This document shows, piece by piece, positions 46,994-57,208 of a DNA stretch of 64,000 bases. Made by a program: the position numbers and the translations under genes. Origin of the DNA: Arthrobacter sp. KBS0703 (lineage in GTDB: Bacteria; Actinomycetota; Actinomycetes; Actinomycetales; Micrococcaceae); the NCBI RefSeq assembly GCF_002008315.2, contig NZ_MVDG02000001.1:3906001-3970000 (forward strand), in the 5' to 3' direction. The notes under the pieces were generated by a model that was not told where the DNA came from, made no database searches, and worked only from the letters and a program-made list of their open reading frames with translations. Within the stretch, counting starts at the first letter, position 1. Every line of letters starts with the position of its first letter.

Positions 46994-47878
46994 TTACTTG
47001 GCCGGCCGGGTGGCATGACCGCCAAACTGCTGGCGCAAGGCGGACACCATCTTCATGGCCGGTGAATTGTCCTCACGGGATGAGAAGCGCGCAAACAGCG
47101 CGGCGGTGATGGCCGGGGCCGGAACCGCGTTCGCGATGGCTTCCTCCACGGTCCAGCGGCCCTCGCCGGAGTCCTCGACGTAGTCGTCGATCGAGGCCAG
47201 GCCCGGATCCTCGTCCAAGGCCTTCACCATGAGGTCCAGGAGCCAGGAACGGACAACCGTACCCTTTTGCCAAGCCCGGAAAGTGCCGGGAAGATCGGTG
47301 ATGATGTCCTTGGCAGCGAGGAGCTCATAGCCCTCGGCGTAAGCCTGCATCAGGCCGTACTCGATGCCGTTGTGCACCATCTTGGCGTAGTGGCCTGCGC
47401 CGACGCCACCGACATGGACGAAGCTGTCGGCCCGCTCGCCTTCCGGGCGGAGGGCGTCAAAAACGGGCAGCGCGCGCTCGATGTCTTCTGCATCTCCGCC
47501 GGCCATCAGGCCGTAGCCGTTCTGGAGTCCCCAAACGCCGCCGGAGACGCCGCAGTCGGCGAAGCGGATTCCTTTTTCGGCCAGCGCGGCGCCGTGCTTC
47601 TGGTCCTCGGTGAAGCGCGAGTTGCCGCCGTCGATCACCAAATCGCCGGGCTGCAGCTTCACGCTGAGTTCGGTGATGACAGCGTCAGTGATGTCCCCGG
47701 ACGGGACCATGACCCAGACCAGGCGCGGAACCGGAACGGCCGCAATGAGTTCGTCGACGGAGGACACATCGGCGACGTCGGGGTTGCGGTCGTAGCCCGT
47801 GACCTCAACGCCGCCTTTGCGCAGCCGTTCGCGCATGTTGAAACCCATTTTGCCAAGGCCGATCAGTCCGATGTGCAC
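46994..47878 (-). CDS. gnd: 6-phosphogluconate dehydrogenase, decarboxylating (short NAD-type form)
   Basis: 294 aa, the shorter GndA/YqeC-like form versus about 470 aa for the classical enzyme. Rossmann start MHIGLIGLGKMGFNMRERL; substrate-binding VIDGGNSRFTEDQKHG; catalytic region GVSGGVWGLQNGYGLMAGGD and the Lys/Asn motif VGGVGAGHYAKMVHNGIEYGLMQAYAEGYELL. Oxidises 6-phosphogluconate to ribulose-5-phosphate. Insertion between dnaN and recF is standard for this group. Confidence 0.95.
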   Translation of the reverse strand: MHIGLIGLGKMGFNMRERLRKGGVEVTGYDRNPDVADVSSVDELIAAVPVPRLVWVMVPSGDITDAVITELSVKLQPGDLVIDGGNSRFTEDQKHGAALAEKGIRFADCGVSGGVWGLQNGYGLMAGGDAEDIERALPVFDALRPEGERADSFVHVGGVGAGHYAKMVHNGIEYGLMQAYAEGYELLAAKDIITDLPGTFRAWQKGTVVRSWLLDLMVKALDEDPGLASIDDYVEDSGEGRWTVEEAIANAVPAPAITAALFARFSSREDNSPAMKMVSALRQQFGGHATRPAK

Positions 47879-47983
47879 GGTGTGAGCTCTTTTCTGCGCT
47901 GGTGGTGGGGGTGCTGCGGTGGTGCACCCAACTGGGTCGCACTGGGTGTCGTTTTGGGTGCCCGTAACGACACCAGCTGCTAC

Positions 47984-49108
47984 TTAGTTGGGCAGCCGGA
48001 CCGGCATCACGAGGTAGCGGTAGTCGTCCTGGTCGTCGCCGTCGGCGTCAACCTGGGCGGTGATCATGGCCGGCTTTGGCGCGGTGGTGAAGGAGAAACG
48101 GACGTACTTCGTTTCGATGACGCTCAGGCCCTCAACGAGGTAGTGCGGGTTGAACGCCACGGTGATGTCGTCGCCGGACAGCTGCGCTTCGAGTTCCTCG
48201 GAGGCCTGCGCGTCCTCGCCGGTGCCGGCGTCAAGGTGGAGCTGGCCCTGGGTGAACGCGAGGCGGACGGGGGTGTTGCGCTCGGCAACGAGTGACACGC
48301 GCCGGACTGCTTCGACCAGTTCCTGGGTCTGCACGGTGGCATGGATCGGTGTGGAGTCCGGGAACAGGGAGCGGATCTTGGGGTAGTCGCCGTCGACCAG
48401 CAGCGATGTCGTGGTGCGTCCGCCGCTTTCAAACCCGATGAGGCGGCTGTCGTCGTCGGCAATGGCGAGGTTGATGTCCCCGCTGCTTCCGAGCGTCTTC
48501 GCAACCTCGTTGAGGGTCTTCGCCTTGACCAGCGCACTTGTGGAAATGCCGGGGGTGACCGGCTTCCACGGCACTTCCCGCATGGCCAGGCGGTAGCGGT
48601 CGGTGGCCAGGAGCGTGATGAGGTCATCCTCGATCTCCATGCGCACGCCGGTGAGGATGGGCAGGGTGTCGTCCTTGCTGGCGGCGATGATCACCTGGGA
48701 AACAGCCTGGGCGAAGGAATCGCCGGCGACCGTGCCGCTGATGGTGGGCAGGGCCGGCAGCGGCGGATATTCGGCTTCCGGCATGGTGGCCAGGTGGAAG
48801 CTGCTTCGGCGGCACGTAAGCGTCACTTTGTTGCCGTCGGTTACCACCTCGACGGGGGCGGACGGAAGGCTGCGGCAGATGTCGGCGAGCAGCCGGCCCG
48901 AGACCAGGATGGTGCCTTCCTCCGCGATGTCGGCAGGGATTTCAAGCCTGGCCGACGTCTCGTAGTCAAAGCTCGACAGGCTCACAGTTCCGGACTCGGC
49001 CTTGAGGAGCAGGCCGGACAGGACCGGTACCGGCGGCCGCGGAGACAACGATCGGGCTGTCCACGTTACGGCTTCTGCCAGGACGTCCCGTTCGACTCTG
49101 AACTTCAC
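47984..49108 (-). CDS. dnaN: DNA polymerase III sliding clamp (beta subunit)
   Basis: 374 aa from GTG 49108 (MKFRVERDVLAEAVTWTARSL is the family start; a longer frame to 49174 is not needed). Three tandem clamp domains, with PVLSGLLLKAE, LATDRYRLAMREVPW in the middle domain, and the C-terminal YLVMPVRLPN that closes the hydrophobic partner-binding pocket. The ring holds the replicative polymerase on DNA. Downstream of dnaA across the oriC region. Confidence 0.97.
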   Translation of the reverse strand: MKFRVERDVLAEAVTWTARSLSPRPPVPVLSGLLLKAESGTVSLSSFDYETSARLEIPADIAEEGTILVSGRLLADICRSLPSAPVEVVTDGNKVTLTCRRSSFHLATMPEAEYPPLPALPTISGTVAGDSFAQAVSQVIIAASKDDTLPILTGVRMEIEDDLITLLATDRYRLAMREVPWKPVTPGISTSALVKAKTLNEVAKTLGSSGDINLAIADDDSRLIGFESGGRTTTSLLVDGDYPKIRSLFPDSTPIHATVQTQELVEAVRRVSLVAERNTPVRLAFTQGQLHLDAGTGEDAQASEELEAQLSGDDITVAFNPHYLVEGLSVIETKYVRFSFTTAPKPAMITAQVDADGDDQDDYRYLVMPVRLPN

Positions 49109-49635
49109 GGAAGGGTGCCGCCTTTCATTGCTGCTGCCATTTTCTGAACGGGAACTCCTGCGTGGAGTCCACAAAACCGTTGCTCCCGGAACACCGGAAC
49201 CTGCATGGTCCGCACTTGCTGGACCACTGGAAGACCCGAGGATGGGAGCGCTGCTGACAGCTTAGCCGGAACATCGGGGATTTCCCCATCCCCGTCAATG
49301 ACCTCGGCCCCTCGGGGGCAGGGGCCCGGAGTCGTGTGGGGCAGGGAACGAGATTGTTGTTTGAGGGAATTTCAATTTTTTGGGATTAGTAGTGTTAATA
49401 ACTGCTGTGGAAACTGTGGATAACCCCGTCCCACTGCTGGAATCCGCGGTTAAGCCCTGTTCATGGACTGTGGGCGGAGCACGTTTTAAACAGGCTGTGG
49501 ATGGGGATAACATTTTTGGCCGTTTCCGTGATCCACAGACACCTTAAGGGTTTTAAGCCCATTAACCGCGGTTGTCCCCTTAACTGTCCACAGGGTTATC
49601 CACACGTGCCTGTTAATAAGGTTAAGAACCGCGGG
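49109..49635. other. oriC: oriC, dnaA-dnaN intergenic part
   Basis: 527 bp without a gene. Perfect DnaA boxes TGTGGATAA (49415-49423) and TTATCCACA (49596-49604), with near matches at 49406, 49496, 49502, 49531 and 49583. The AT-rich stretch around 49363-49402 (ATTTCAATTTTTTGGGATTA, then TTAATAACT) is the best candidate for the unwinding element. This is the usual origin position in actinobacteria. Confidence 0.85.
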
Positions 49636-51057
49636 TCAGGAGTCGCGCTGCTGCTGCTTGATCCGGTTGGTCAGCTCGGTGACCTGGTTGTAGATCACAC
49701 GGCGCTCAGCCATAAGCTCGCGGATCTTGCGGTCGGCGTGGATCACCGTGGTGTGGTCCCGGCCGCCGAGTTCCTGGCCGATCTTGGGCAGCGACATGTC
49801 CGTCAGCTCGCGGCACAGGTACATCGCGATCTGACGGGCCGTGACCAGCGTCCGGGTCCGTGACTTGCTGCAGAGCTCTTCCATGCTGAGCTTGAAGTAC
49901 TCGGCCGTCTGCGTCAGGATCTGGCTCGAGGTGATCTCCTGCGCGCCGTCATCGGTGATGAGGTCCTTGAGGACCATCTCGGCCAGGGCAACATCCACCG
50001 GCTGGCGGTTGAGGCTGGCGAAGGCCGTGACGCGGATGAGGGCGCCTTCGAGTTCGCGGATGTTGCTGGAGATCTTGGAAGCGATGTATTCCAGGGCGTC
50101 GTCCGGAGCGGAGAGACCTTCGCTGAGGGCCTTCTTCCGGAGGATGGCGATGCGGGTTTCGAGTTCCGGCGGCTGGATGTCGGTCAGCAGGCCCCACTCG
50201 AAGCGCGACTTCATGCGGTCCTCGAAGCCGGCCAGCAGCTTGGGCGGCTGGTCGGACGTGATCACAACCTGCTTGTTGTTGTTGTGCAGGGAGTTGAAGG
50301 TGTGGAAGAACTCCTCCAGGGTCCGGTCCTTGCCGGCGAGGAACTGGATGTCATCGATCAGCAGCACATCCACGTTGCGGTACGTGGTCTTGAAGCTGGC
50401 GCCCTCATCGTCACGGATCGAGTTGATGAAGTCGTTGGTGAATTCCTCGGAGTTCACGTACCGGACGCGGATGCCGCTGTAGAGGCGCCGGGCGTAGTGG
50501 CCGATCGCGTGCAGCAGGTGGGTCTTGCCCAGTCCGGAGTCGCCGTAAATGAACAGCGGGTTGTAGGCCTTCGCGGGCGCTTCGGCCACCGCCACGGCGG
50601 CGGCATGGGCGAACCGGTTCGATGAGCCGATCACGAAGGTGTCAAAAACGTACTTGGGATTCAACCGGCCGAACTCGTGGGAAGTGCTCGGCAGCATGGG
50701 CTGCGGCTTCAGTTCCACCGACGGGTCGGCAGCGAGGGAAAGCTCGACGGCGGGTTCCGGCTCTTCGTGGACGGGCACCAGATCGGTGTCAACGTCGATG
50801 GCGCAGCGGATGTCGTCTGAGAAAACATTGCGGAGCGCGTCGTCGAGTGCGTCCTTGACCTGGGTCTGCAGCACTTCCCTGGTGAGTTCATTGGGCACGG
50901 CCACGAGGAGGGTGGAACCGATGAGGCCCTGCGCCTGGGCCAGGATGACAAAGCCGCGCTGCCTCGGGGAAACACGGTCGTCCTGCTCAAGAAGGGTCAC
51001 CACGCGCCGCCAGGAACTTCCGACAGTATTGGCGTGGTTGGCTTCGTCTACTGTCAT
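49636..51057 (-). CDS. dnaA: Chromosomal replication initiator protein DnaA
   Basis: 473 aa from ATG 51057 (GAGGAACC just upstream). The N-terminal domain ([23 protein letters not shown]) is joined by an acidic linker to the AAA+ module: [23 protein letters not shown] (Walker A), [18 protein letters not shown] (Walker B), and the arginine-finger region. The C-terminal DNA-binding domain has [33 protein letters not shown], the DnaA-box helix-turn-helix. It is flanked by box-rich noncoding DNA on both sides. Confidence 0.98.
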   Translation of the reverse strand: MTVDEANHANTVGSSWRRVVTLLEQDDRVSPRQRGFVILAQAQGLIGSTLLVAVPNELTREVLQTQVKDALDDALRNVFSDDIRCAIDVDTDLVPVHEEPEPAVELSLAADPSVELKPQPMLPSTSHEFGRLNPKYVFDTFVIGSSNRFAHAAAVAVAEAPAKAYNPLFIYGDSGLGKTHLLHAIGHYARRLYSGIRVRYVNSEEFTNDFINSIRDDEGASFKTTYRNVDVLLIDDIQFLAGKDRTLEEFFHTFNSLHNNNKQVVITSDQPPKLLAGFEDRMKSRFEWGLLTDIQPPELETRIAILRKKALSEGLSAPDDALEYIASKISSNIRELEGALIRVTAFASLNRQPVDVALAEMVLKDLITDDGAQEITSSQILTQTAEYFKLSMEELCSKSRTRTLVTARQIAMYLCRELTDMSLPKIGQELGGRDHTTVIHADRKIRELMAERRVIYNQVTELTNRIKQQQRDS

Positions 51058-51527
51058 CAATCGGGTTCCTCAAAGCTTGCTTACCTGCATTACATGCAGC
51101 CGCAAGCCTGGATCCAGGGTGCTGTCCCGGCTTCATCCACAGGGTTATGCACAGTCCGTGGATAATCGGCTACTGGGCCACTCTAGGGGATGAAAAGGCC
51201 AGAAGATAGCTGGGAAGTGGCTTGTGGATAATTACACCGTTGTGGTTCGAAAAAGGGGCTTGTGACCCACTTCATCCACAGGCTGGGGACACCGGTTAGC
51301 CACAGTTGGGGAAAGGTGGCGGGCCACCTCCCGGTTTGACTCGGGGTCGCAGTTTGGCCTAACGTTGTGGAGTCCTTTGTGCCTGCTTTCTGACCCCATT
51401 TTGACCTTCCAGACGCCCAGCGTTCCGGGAAATCGGGGGAAGCAGACACATACAAAACTTAGCGTCGGCCAGTTCTTCCCCTTTTTTGATCGGGTGGGCG
51501 CACCTTTGATCCACTGGAGTAACTAAC
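51058..51527. other. oriC-associated rpmH-dnaA intergenic region
   Basis: 470 bp, no ORF. Perfect TGTGGATAA at 51223-51231; near matches TTATGCACA (51145), CGTGGATAA (51168) and several ATCCACA/AGCCACA elements. Carries divergent promoters for dnaA and rpmH and probably forms the second half of the origin. Confidence 0.8.
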
Positions 51528-51665
51528 GTGAGCAAGCGGACTTTTCAGCCGAATAACCGCCGTCGGGCCAAGAAGCATGGCTTCCGCCTTCGTATGCGCA
51601 CCCGTGCAGGCCGCGCCATCCTGGCCGCCCGCCGCGGCAAGGGCCGCATCGAACTGTCGGCCTAA
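51528..51665 (+). CDS. rpmH: Ribosomal protein bL34
   Basis: 45 aa, from GTG 51528: [20 protein letters not shown], then the conserved [19 protein letters not shown]. Canonical L34 of the large subunit, too short for the length cut-off of many ORF finders. Starts the rpmH-rnpA-yidD-yidC-jag-rsmG-parA-parB run. Confidence 0.98.
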   Translation: MSKRTFQPNNRRRAKKHGFRLRMRTRAGRAILAARRGKGRIELSA

Positions 51666-51705
51666 ATACTGACTCGTCGGTTATCTTTCCTTTGCGAGTT
51701 TAACG

Positions 51706-52116
51706 GTGCTGGCCACCAGGAACCGTCTGAGGACTTCAACCGATTTTTCAACAACTGTACGTTCCGGCGTCCGCAATGGACGCCGGAACGTAGTCTTATA
51801 TACGGCAACTATCGGGGCCGATGAACCCAGCAGAATCGGGTTCATCGTTTCCAAGGGTGTCGGGAACGCTGTTGCCAGGAACCTCGTTAAGAGGAGACTT
51901 AGGGAAGCCGGTGCTGTCTCGCTGCGCGAGTACGGTACCGGGTTCGCTATTGTGGTGCGTGCCCTGCCTGCCTCGGCGACTGCCAGCTGGCAGGAACTGC
52001 TGGCGGATTACAACGCTGCCTTGGAAGTAACCATGAGGCGGCTGGGTGGCCGCCATCCAAAGTCGGCTGCATTGCGATCGAACGGAACAACACAGGAAGG
52101 GACACAGCGTGTTTGA
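51706..52116 (+). CDS. rnpA: Ribonuclease P protein component
   Basis: 136 aa from GTG 51706. Conserved RNase P motif NAVARNLVKRRLREAGAVSL (the RNR box) after RIGFIVSKGVG. Assists the RNA subunit in 5' maturation of tRNA. Overlaps the next gene by 8 bp. Confidence 0.96.
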   Translation: MLATRNRLRTSTDFSTTVRSGVRNGRRNVVLYTATIGADEPSRIGFIVSKGVGNAVARNLVKRRLREAGAVSLREYGTGFAIVVRALPASATASWQELLADYNAALEVTMRRLGGRHPKSAALRSNGTTQEGTQRV

Positions 52117-52504
52117 CCTGACTGGCGCCGTCGTCCCTTTCCTTAAGTCCGCTGCAGCGGCTGCCGGCAGATTCGTCTGGAACCTGCCGCGCAATATCCT
52201 CATTCTTCTGCTGATGGCCTACCGCAAGGTGATTTCGCCCTTGTACGGGCAGGTCTGCCGCTTCTTTCCTTCGTGCTCGGCCTATGCGCTGGAGGCAATC
52301 ACGGTTCACGGAGCCGTCAGGGGAAGCTGGCTTGCAGCCAAGCGACTGGTGCGCTGCCACCCTTGGAACGCCGGCGGAGTGGACCATGTCCCCGCCGGCC
52401 ACCGCGAATGGCCAGACAACCAGACCCCCACAATTGTTGTGCTGAACAACCCGGATAAGTACCTGGCTGCTCGGACTGATGGAGAAGGCCGCCTTGCGGC
52501 CTAA
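52109..52504 (+). CDS. yidD: YidD membrane protein insertion efficiency factor
   Basis: 131 aa from GTG 52109 (GGAAGGGACA upstream). Core motif AYRKVISPLYGQVCRFFPSCSAYALEAI, followed by RLVRCHPWNAGGVDHVP, the family's Cys/Pro/His signature. Longer than the usual 70-90 aa, with an N-terminal hydrophobic extension and a C-terminal tail. Helps YidC insert membrane proteins. Confidence 0.95.
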   Translation: MFDLTGAVVPFLKSAAAAAGRFVWNLPRNILILLLMAYRKVISPLYGQVCRFFPSCSAYALEAITVHGAVRGSWLAAKRLVRCHPWNAGGVDHVPAGHREWPDNQTPTIVVLNNPDKYLAARTDGEGRLAA

Positions 52505-52520
52505 CGAATAGGGATATCGC

Positions 52521-53498
52521 ATGGACATCTTTGGAACAATCATGGCTCCGTTCAAGTGGCTGGTTTCAGTCATTATGGTCGGCTTCCATGACGGACTGAG
52601 CTTCATCGGCTTGCCGGCCGCGAACGGCTGGACATGGACGCTGTCCATCATTGGACTGGTGTTGGTCATCCGTGCCGCCCTGATCCCCGTGTTCGTCAAG
52701 CAGATCAAGGCACAGCGAGGCATGCAGTTGCTGCAACCTGACCTGAAGAAACTGCAGGACAAGTACAAGGGCAAGACCGATCAGCTGTCCCGCCAGGCCA
52801 TGGCGCAGGAACAGATGGCCATGTACAAGAAGCACGGGACCAACCCGTTCTCGGCGTGCCTTCCGATGCTGATCCAGATGCCGTTCTTCTTCGCCCTGTT
52901 CCAGGTGCTCTCCGGCATCAGTACGGCCAAGGCCGGCGGCCAGGGCATCGGTGCCATGAGCGTCGAGCAGGTCAGGCAGTTCGACGAGTCCAGCATCTTT
53001 GGCGCTCCGCTCTCCGCATCCCTGCTTCACGGCAGCACCGCAGGCGGTGAGGTTGCCGTTTGGATCCTCTCGATCGTGATGATCCTGGCCATGACGGCGT
53101 CGCAGTTCATCACGCAGAAGCAGATCATGGCCAAGAACATGTCCGAAGAGGCCATGGCCAGCCCGTTTATGCGCCAGCAGAAGATGATGCTCTACATCCT
53201 TCCCCTCGTCTTCGGCGTCGGCGGAATTAACTTCCCCATCGGTGTCCTCATCTACTGGACCACCACCAACCTGTGGACCATGGGCCAGCAGTTCTTTGTC
53301 ATCCGCCGCATGCCCACGCCGGGATCCCCCGCCGCGAAGGCCCTGGCCGAGCGCCGTGCCGCGAAGGGCCTGCCGGTGCTCCCCATCCTGGGAGGCAAGA
53401 AGGCCGACGCCGAGGCTGAGGCCGCTGCCGCCGCTGCGGTTTCGGAAGCCCGCAGCCAGCGCATACAGCCACAACGTAAGAACAGGAAGAAGAAGTAA
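52521..53498 (+). CDS. yidC: YidC/Oxa1 membrane protein insertase
   Basis: 325 aa, five core membrane segments: TWTLSIIGLVLVIRAALIPVFVKQ, the cytoplasmic hairpin (GKTDQLSRQAMAQEQMAMYKKH), NPFSACLPMLIQMPFFFALFQVL, and the later FPIGVLIYWTTTNLWTMGQQFF. The conserved Arg of the hydrophilic groove is in LVIRAALIP. Basic Lys/Arg-rich C-terminus for ribosome contact. Its TAA overlaps the ATG of jag by one base. Confidence 0.96.
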   Translation: MDIFGTIMAPFKWLVSVIMVGFHDGLSFIGLPAANGWTWTLSIIGLVLVIRAALIPVFVKQIKAQRGMQLLQPDLKKLQDKYKGKTDQLSRQAMAQEQMAMYKKHGTNPFSACLPMLIQMPFFFALFQVLSGISTAKAGGQGIGAMSVEQVRQFDESSIFGAPLSASLLHGSTAGGEVAVWILSIVMILAMTASQFITQKQIMAKNMSEEAMASPFMRQQKMMLYILPLVFGVGGINFPIGVLIYWTTTNLWTMGQQFFVIRRMPTPGSPAAKALAERRAAKGLPVLPILGGKKADAEAEAAAAAAVSEARSQRIQPQRKNRKKK

Positions 53499-54061
53499 TG
53501 TCTGTTGAGAGCTCTGAGCACGCACTTTCCGCTGATGTCAGCGAAGACCAGGACGACGCCACCGAGGCAGTGAACGCCGGTAAGGGTACGTCTGCGAGCC
53601 GCCTTGAAGAAGAAGGCGACGTTGCGGCCGACTACCTGGAAGAACTGCTTGATATCGCCGACATCGACGGCGACATTGACATCGAGGTCCGCAACGGACG
53701 GACCTACATCTCCATCGTCACCGAGGAAGAATCGGCCGGCCTGGAGAACCTGGTGGGCAAGGACGGCGAAGTACTGGAAGCACTCCAGGAGCTGACACGT
53801 CTTTCGGTTCTTTCCGCAACGGAAAACCGGTCACGCCTGGTGCTCGACATCAACGGGTACCGCAAAGAACGCGCGGGCCACCTGCAGAAGATCGCCGAGG
53901 ATGCCGTTGCGTCCGTCAAGGAAACCGGTGAGGCCGTCGCACTGGAGCCGATGAGCGCCTACGAGCGCAAGATCGTGCACGACGCCGTTGCCGATCTCGG
54001 GTTCGTAAGCGAGTCCGAGGGCGAAGGCGCCGGCCGGCACATCGTCGTCTCTGCTGACTGA
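53498..54061 (+). CDS. jag: Jag/KhpB RNA-binding protein
   Basis: 187 aa. Acidic N-terminus, a KH domain (IDIEVRNGRTYISIVTEEESAGLENLVGKDGEVLEALQELT), and a C-terminal R3H domain ending in EPMSAYERKIVHDAVADLG. RNA-binding protein coupled to yidC in many bacteria and linked to cell-shape and division control. Overlaps the yidC stop. Confidence 0.94.
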   Translation: MSVESSEHALSADVSEDQDDATEAVNAGKGTSASRLEEEGDVAADYLEELLDIADIDGDIDIEVRNGRTYISIVTEEESAGLENLVGKDGEVLEALQELTRLSVLSATENRSRLVLDINGYRKERAGHLQKIAEDAVASVKETGEAVALEPMSAYERKIVHDAVADLGFVSESEGEGAGRHIVVSAD

Positions 54062-54080
54062 ACAGCCGGCTGGACTACTG

Positions 54081-54731
54081 ATGGTGGAAATTACTGCGGC
54101 CGAGCGCCAGGCAGCGGAAAAGATCTTCGGCGATCGCCTTGGCCTGGCCGAGCGGTATGTGGAGCACCTCGCCACGTCGGGAACCGAACGTGGACTCATC
54201 GGTCCCCGGGAAGTTCCCCGGCTGTGGGGACGCCACGTCCTGAACTGTGCGGTTATTGAGAGCGAAATTGCGCACGGAAGCCACGTGGCCGACGTCGGCA
54301 GCGGAGCCGGCTTGCCGGGCCTTTGCCTGGCCATCGCCCGCCCGGATCTGGAGCTGACCCTCATTGAACCGCTGGAGCGGCGGGTCATCTGGCTGCAGGA
54401 GGTAGTTGACGATCTCGGCCTGAGCAATGTTACGGTTATGCGCACCCGGGCCGAACTGGCTGTCGGGATGGTGAAGGCGGACGTTGTGACCGCCCGGGCA
54501 GTGTCGGCGCTGAGCAATCTGGCCGGCCTGACTATTCCGCTGTTGGATGGCGACGGTGAAGTCGTAGCCATCAAGGGGCGAAGCGCCGCCGAGGAAATTG
54601 AAAAGGCCGCCAAGGTGATCCGCAAGCTTGGCGGTGTGCAGACTTCCGTAGTGACAGTGGGGCAGGATCTGCTGGAGGAACCCACCACCGTCGTTCGAAT
54701 TGTAGTGAAGAAGACGCGAAAGATCGTCTAG
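54081..54731 (+). CDS. rsmG: 16S rRNA (guanine-527-N7) methyltransferase
   Basis: 216 aa Rossmann methyltransferase. SAM-binding motif HVADVGSGAGLPGLCLAI, ELTLIEPLERRVIWLQEV, and the later VVTARAVSALSNLAGLTIPLL. Loss of this enzyme gives low-level streptomycin resistance in relatives. In the conserved jag-rsmG-parA-parB string. Confidence 0.95.
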   Translation: MVEITAAERQAAEKIFGDRLGLAERYVEHLATSGTERGLIGPREVPRLWGRHVLNCAVIESEIAHGSHVADVGSGAGLPGLCLAIARPDLELTLIEPLERRVIWLQEVVDDLGLSNVTVMRTRAELAVGMVKADVVTARAVSALSNLAGLTIPLLDGDGEVVAIKGRSAAEEIEKAAKVIRKLGGVQTSVVTVGQDLLEEPTTVVRIVVKKTRKIV

Positions 54732-54817
54732 CCAAGGCCCGTTGCCACAGGTCTTGGGGGCGTAGCGGTTAGGCTAGAGAACGGCAGCAAAAGCCGAACG
54801 AGAGTGAGTGTGTCCCA

Positions 54818-55870
54818 GTGACCAGTAGCGAAACCTCCACGCAGCGGATCCCCCCGTTCGTGTCCTTGGGGTCGGCGCGCGCCTTTGGTGTACCCTCGGT
54901 CGCTATGGCTTCGAATCACTTGAATTCGGTTGCGGTCCTGAACGCGTCGAAGGTTTCACGTGAAACACCGGCCACCGGCAACGTACTGGACACCTTGGAC
55001 GACTCAAGCCCCATCGCCCGCGAACTTGCGCATGAGAACAAGCGCCGGGAGAGGCTCCTGGGCCGCAATCTCCCGAAGCCCGAGAAGACCCGCATCTTCA
55101 CAGTCTCAAACCAAAAAGGTGGCGTGGGGAAGACCACCACCACGGTCAACATCGCAGCCGCACTGGCTGCCGCCGGGCTGAACGTCCTCGTTATCGACAT
55201 CGACCCGCAGGGAAACGCTTCCACCGCGCTGGGCATCGAACATCATGCTGAAGTCGACAGCATCTACGACGTCCTGATCAATGACATGGCGCTGGAGGAC
55301 GTCGTGGCTCCGTGCCCCGACATCAGCAACCTCATTTGTGCTCCTGCCACTATTCACTTGGCAGGCGCCGAAATCGAACTGGTGTCCCTCGTGGCCAGGG
55401 AGCAGCGACTCCGCCGAGCCATCGACGTTTACGCCAAGTCCCGCCAGAAAAAGGGCGAAGAACGCCTGGACTACATTTTCATCGACTGCCCGCCGAGCCT
55501 TGGCCTGCTGACGGTGAACGCATTCTGTGCTGCGGGCGAGGTCCTGATCCCCATTCAGTGCGAATATTATGCGCTGGAAGGCCTCAGCCAATTGCTGAAG
55601 AACATCGAGATGATCCAGAAGCATTTGAATGCTGATCTTGAAGTTTCCACCATTCTGCTGACCATGTATGACGGCCGGACCAACCTGGCCGCGCAGGTGG
55701 CCGCGGAGGTCCGCCAACATTTCCCGGACCAGGTGCTGGGTGCCGTTGTCCCGCGCTCTGTGCGCATTTCCGAGGCACCCAGCTATCAGCAGACGGTCAT
55801 GACGTACGATCCATCCTCCAGCGGCGCCCTTTCCTATCTGGAAGCCGCAGCGGAAATCGCTGAGCGCTAG
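54818..55870 (+). CDS. parA: Chromosome-partitioning ATPase ParA
   Basis: 350 aa from GTG 54818. An unstructured N-terminal extension of about 90 residues, typical of actinobacterial ParA, precedes the deviant Walker A ATPase: [35 protein letters not shown], and the Walker [16 protein letters not shown]. It drives ParB-parS segregation. A perfect parS palindrome lies inside the coding sequence at 54953-54966, where it is read as VSRET. Confidence 0.96.
   Translation: MTSSETSTQRIPPFVSLGSARAFGVPSVAMASNHLNSVAVLNASKVSRETPATGNVLDTLDDSSPIARELAHENKRRERLLGRNLPKPEKTRIFTVSNQKGGVGKTTTTVNIAAALAAAGLNVLVIDIDPQGNASTALGIEHHAEVDSIYDVLINDMALEDVVAPCPDISNLICAPATIHLAGAEIELVSLVAREQRLRRAIDVYAKSRQKKGEERLDYIFIDCPPSLGLLTVNAFCAAGEVLIPIQCEYYALEGLSQLLKNIEMIQKHLNADLEVSTILLTMYDGRTNLAAQVAAEVRQHFPDQVLGAVVPRSVRISEAPSYQQTVMTYDPSSSGALSYLEAAAEIAER
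54953..54966. other. parS: parS site inside parA
   Basis: Perfect GTTTCACGTGAAAC, the ParB-binding palindrome, embedded in coding DNA. Confidence 0.95.
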
Positions 55871-55937
55871 AATTTTCCAAACACTGCAACAGCCGGAGCC
55901 AGGCATAGCCGGGCTCTTCCAATGGAGGGATTTATCC

Positions 55938-57164
55938 ATGAGCGATAAGCGACGCGGGCTCGGTCGCGGTCTTGGCGCACTCATACCAAGTTCCGCCTCC
56001 ACCAACGCTGCGGGTAGCGGAACAGCGCCGTCACGCCCCGTGGACCTTTTCTTTCCGGAAGCGCGCAAGTCTGCGCCCGCAGAGGCTGATACCGCTGTTG
56101 AACCCTCGACCACCACGCCCGGCCGCTCTTCCGAATCCAAGGGTTCTGCAGCTGCCGGCACCGGAGAGACGACCGAGAAGACCGTGGACAAGCGGCGACC
56201 GGCTGCTTCCGCCTCGAAGTCCGAGCCTGCTGCGGCGACCCCGGTGAAGCCCAAGGGTGATGTGTCCGCCGAGGATGGTGCCGGATCGGAAGATGCTCCA
56301 GTAGGGGGCCTGCGTGCGGCCGGCAACGACGTCGAACTTGTTGAGGTCCCGGGTGTCCGGTTTGCCGAAATCCCCGTTGGTGATATCCACCCCAACCGTA
56401 AACAGCCCCGTACCGTCTTCGATGAGGACGATATGGCAGAGCTGATTCACTCAGTTCGGGAAATAGGCGTTCTCCAGCCAATTGTGGTGCGTACCTCAAC
56501 CGAAAAAGGTGGCGAACCTTATGAACTCGTCATGGGCGAGCGCCGATGGCGGGCGGTTCAGGCCGCAGGCTTGGATACGATTCCCGCAATCGTCCGTGAC
56601 ACCACCGATGACGACCTGCTTCGCGACGCACTCCTGGAAAACCTGCACCGCAGTCAGCTCAACCCGCTCGAAGAGGCCGCTGCCTACCAGCAGCTCCTCG
56701 AGGACTTCGGCACAACTCATGAGCAGCTCGCTGACCGCATCGGCCGCTCGCGCCCGCAGGTGTCGAACACGCTCCGCCTGCTCAAGCTGCCACCGCTGGT
56801 ACAGCGCCGCGTGGCCGCCAACATCCTCTCCGCAGGGCACGCTCGGGCACTGCTGTCATTGCCGGACGCGGCAGCCATGGAACGCCTTGCACAGAAGATT
56901 GTGGCCGAGGGCATGTCCGTGCGAGCCACGGAGGAAGCGGTGACCCTCCATCGTGAGCCTGCCGCACCGGCGAAGAACAACATTCCCCGCCCCGGTGCGC
57001 GCCACGAACGCCTGGATTATCTCGCTTCCTCACTTTCCGATCGTCTTGATACAAACGTGAAGATTTCGTTGGGCGCGCGAAAAGGTCGCGTTAGCATCGA
57101 GTTCGCCAGCGTGGAAGATCTGAACCGAATCATGGATGTGTTGGCCCCTGGGGCCGAGAACTAG
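55938..57164 (+). CDS. parB: Chromosome-partitioning CTPase/DNA-binding protein ParB
   Basis: 408 aa. The ParA-contacting start is [20 protein letters not shown] long Ala/Ser/Thr/Pro linker follows (about residues 25-120). The CTP-binding domain has [35 protein letters not shown] (GERRxR box) and [21 protein letters not shown]. The parS-reading HTH is [24 protein letters not shown]. The C-terminal dimer domain ends at 57164. It loads at parS and spreads; nine parS sites lie directly downstream. Confidence 0.96.
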   Translation: MSDKRRGLGRGLGALIPSSASTNAAGSGTAPSRPVDLFFPEARKSAPAEADTAVEPSTTTPGRSSESKGSAAAGTGETTEKTVDKRRPAASASKSEPAAATPVKPKGDVSAEDGAGSEDAPVGGLRAAGNDVELVEVPGVRFAEIPVGDIHPNRKQPRTVFDEDDMAELIHSVREIGVLQPIVVRTSTEKGGEPYELVMGERRWRAVQAAGLDTIPAIVRDTTDDDLLRDALLENLHRSQLNPLEEAAAYQQLLEDFGTTHEQLADRIGRSRPQVSNTLRLLKLPPLVQRRVAANILSAGHARALLSLPDAAAMERLAQKIVAEGMSVRATEEAVTLHREPAAPAKNNIPRPGARHERLDYLASSLSDRLDTNVKISLGARKGRVSIEFASVEDLNRIMDVLAPGAEN

Positions 57165-57180
57165 GAATTCCGCACTACCG

Positions 57181-57208
57181 AGGGCCCGTTTCACGTGAAA
57201 CGGGCCCT
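57181..57208 (+). terminator. 28-bp perfect palindrome after parB: parS plus terminator stem
   Basis: The parS core (57188-57201) is extended on both sides by AGGGCCC/GGGCCCT to a 28-bp perfect palindrome 17 bp after the parB stop, followed by TTTCCTTTT. In RNA this is a strong hairpin with a 4-nt loop and a U-rich tail, so the site could serve both ParB binding and termination. Confidence 0.7.
57188..57201. other. parS: parS site
   Basis: Perfect GTTTCACGTGAAAC within the parB terminator palindrome. Confidence 0.95.
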
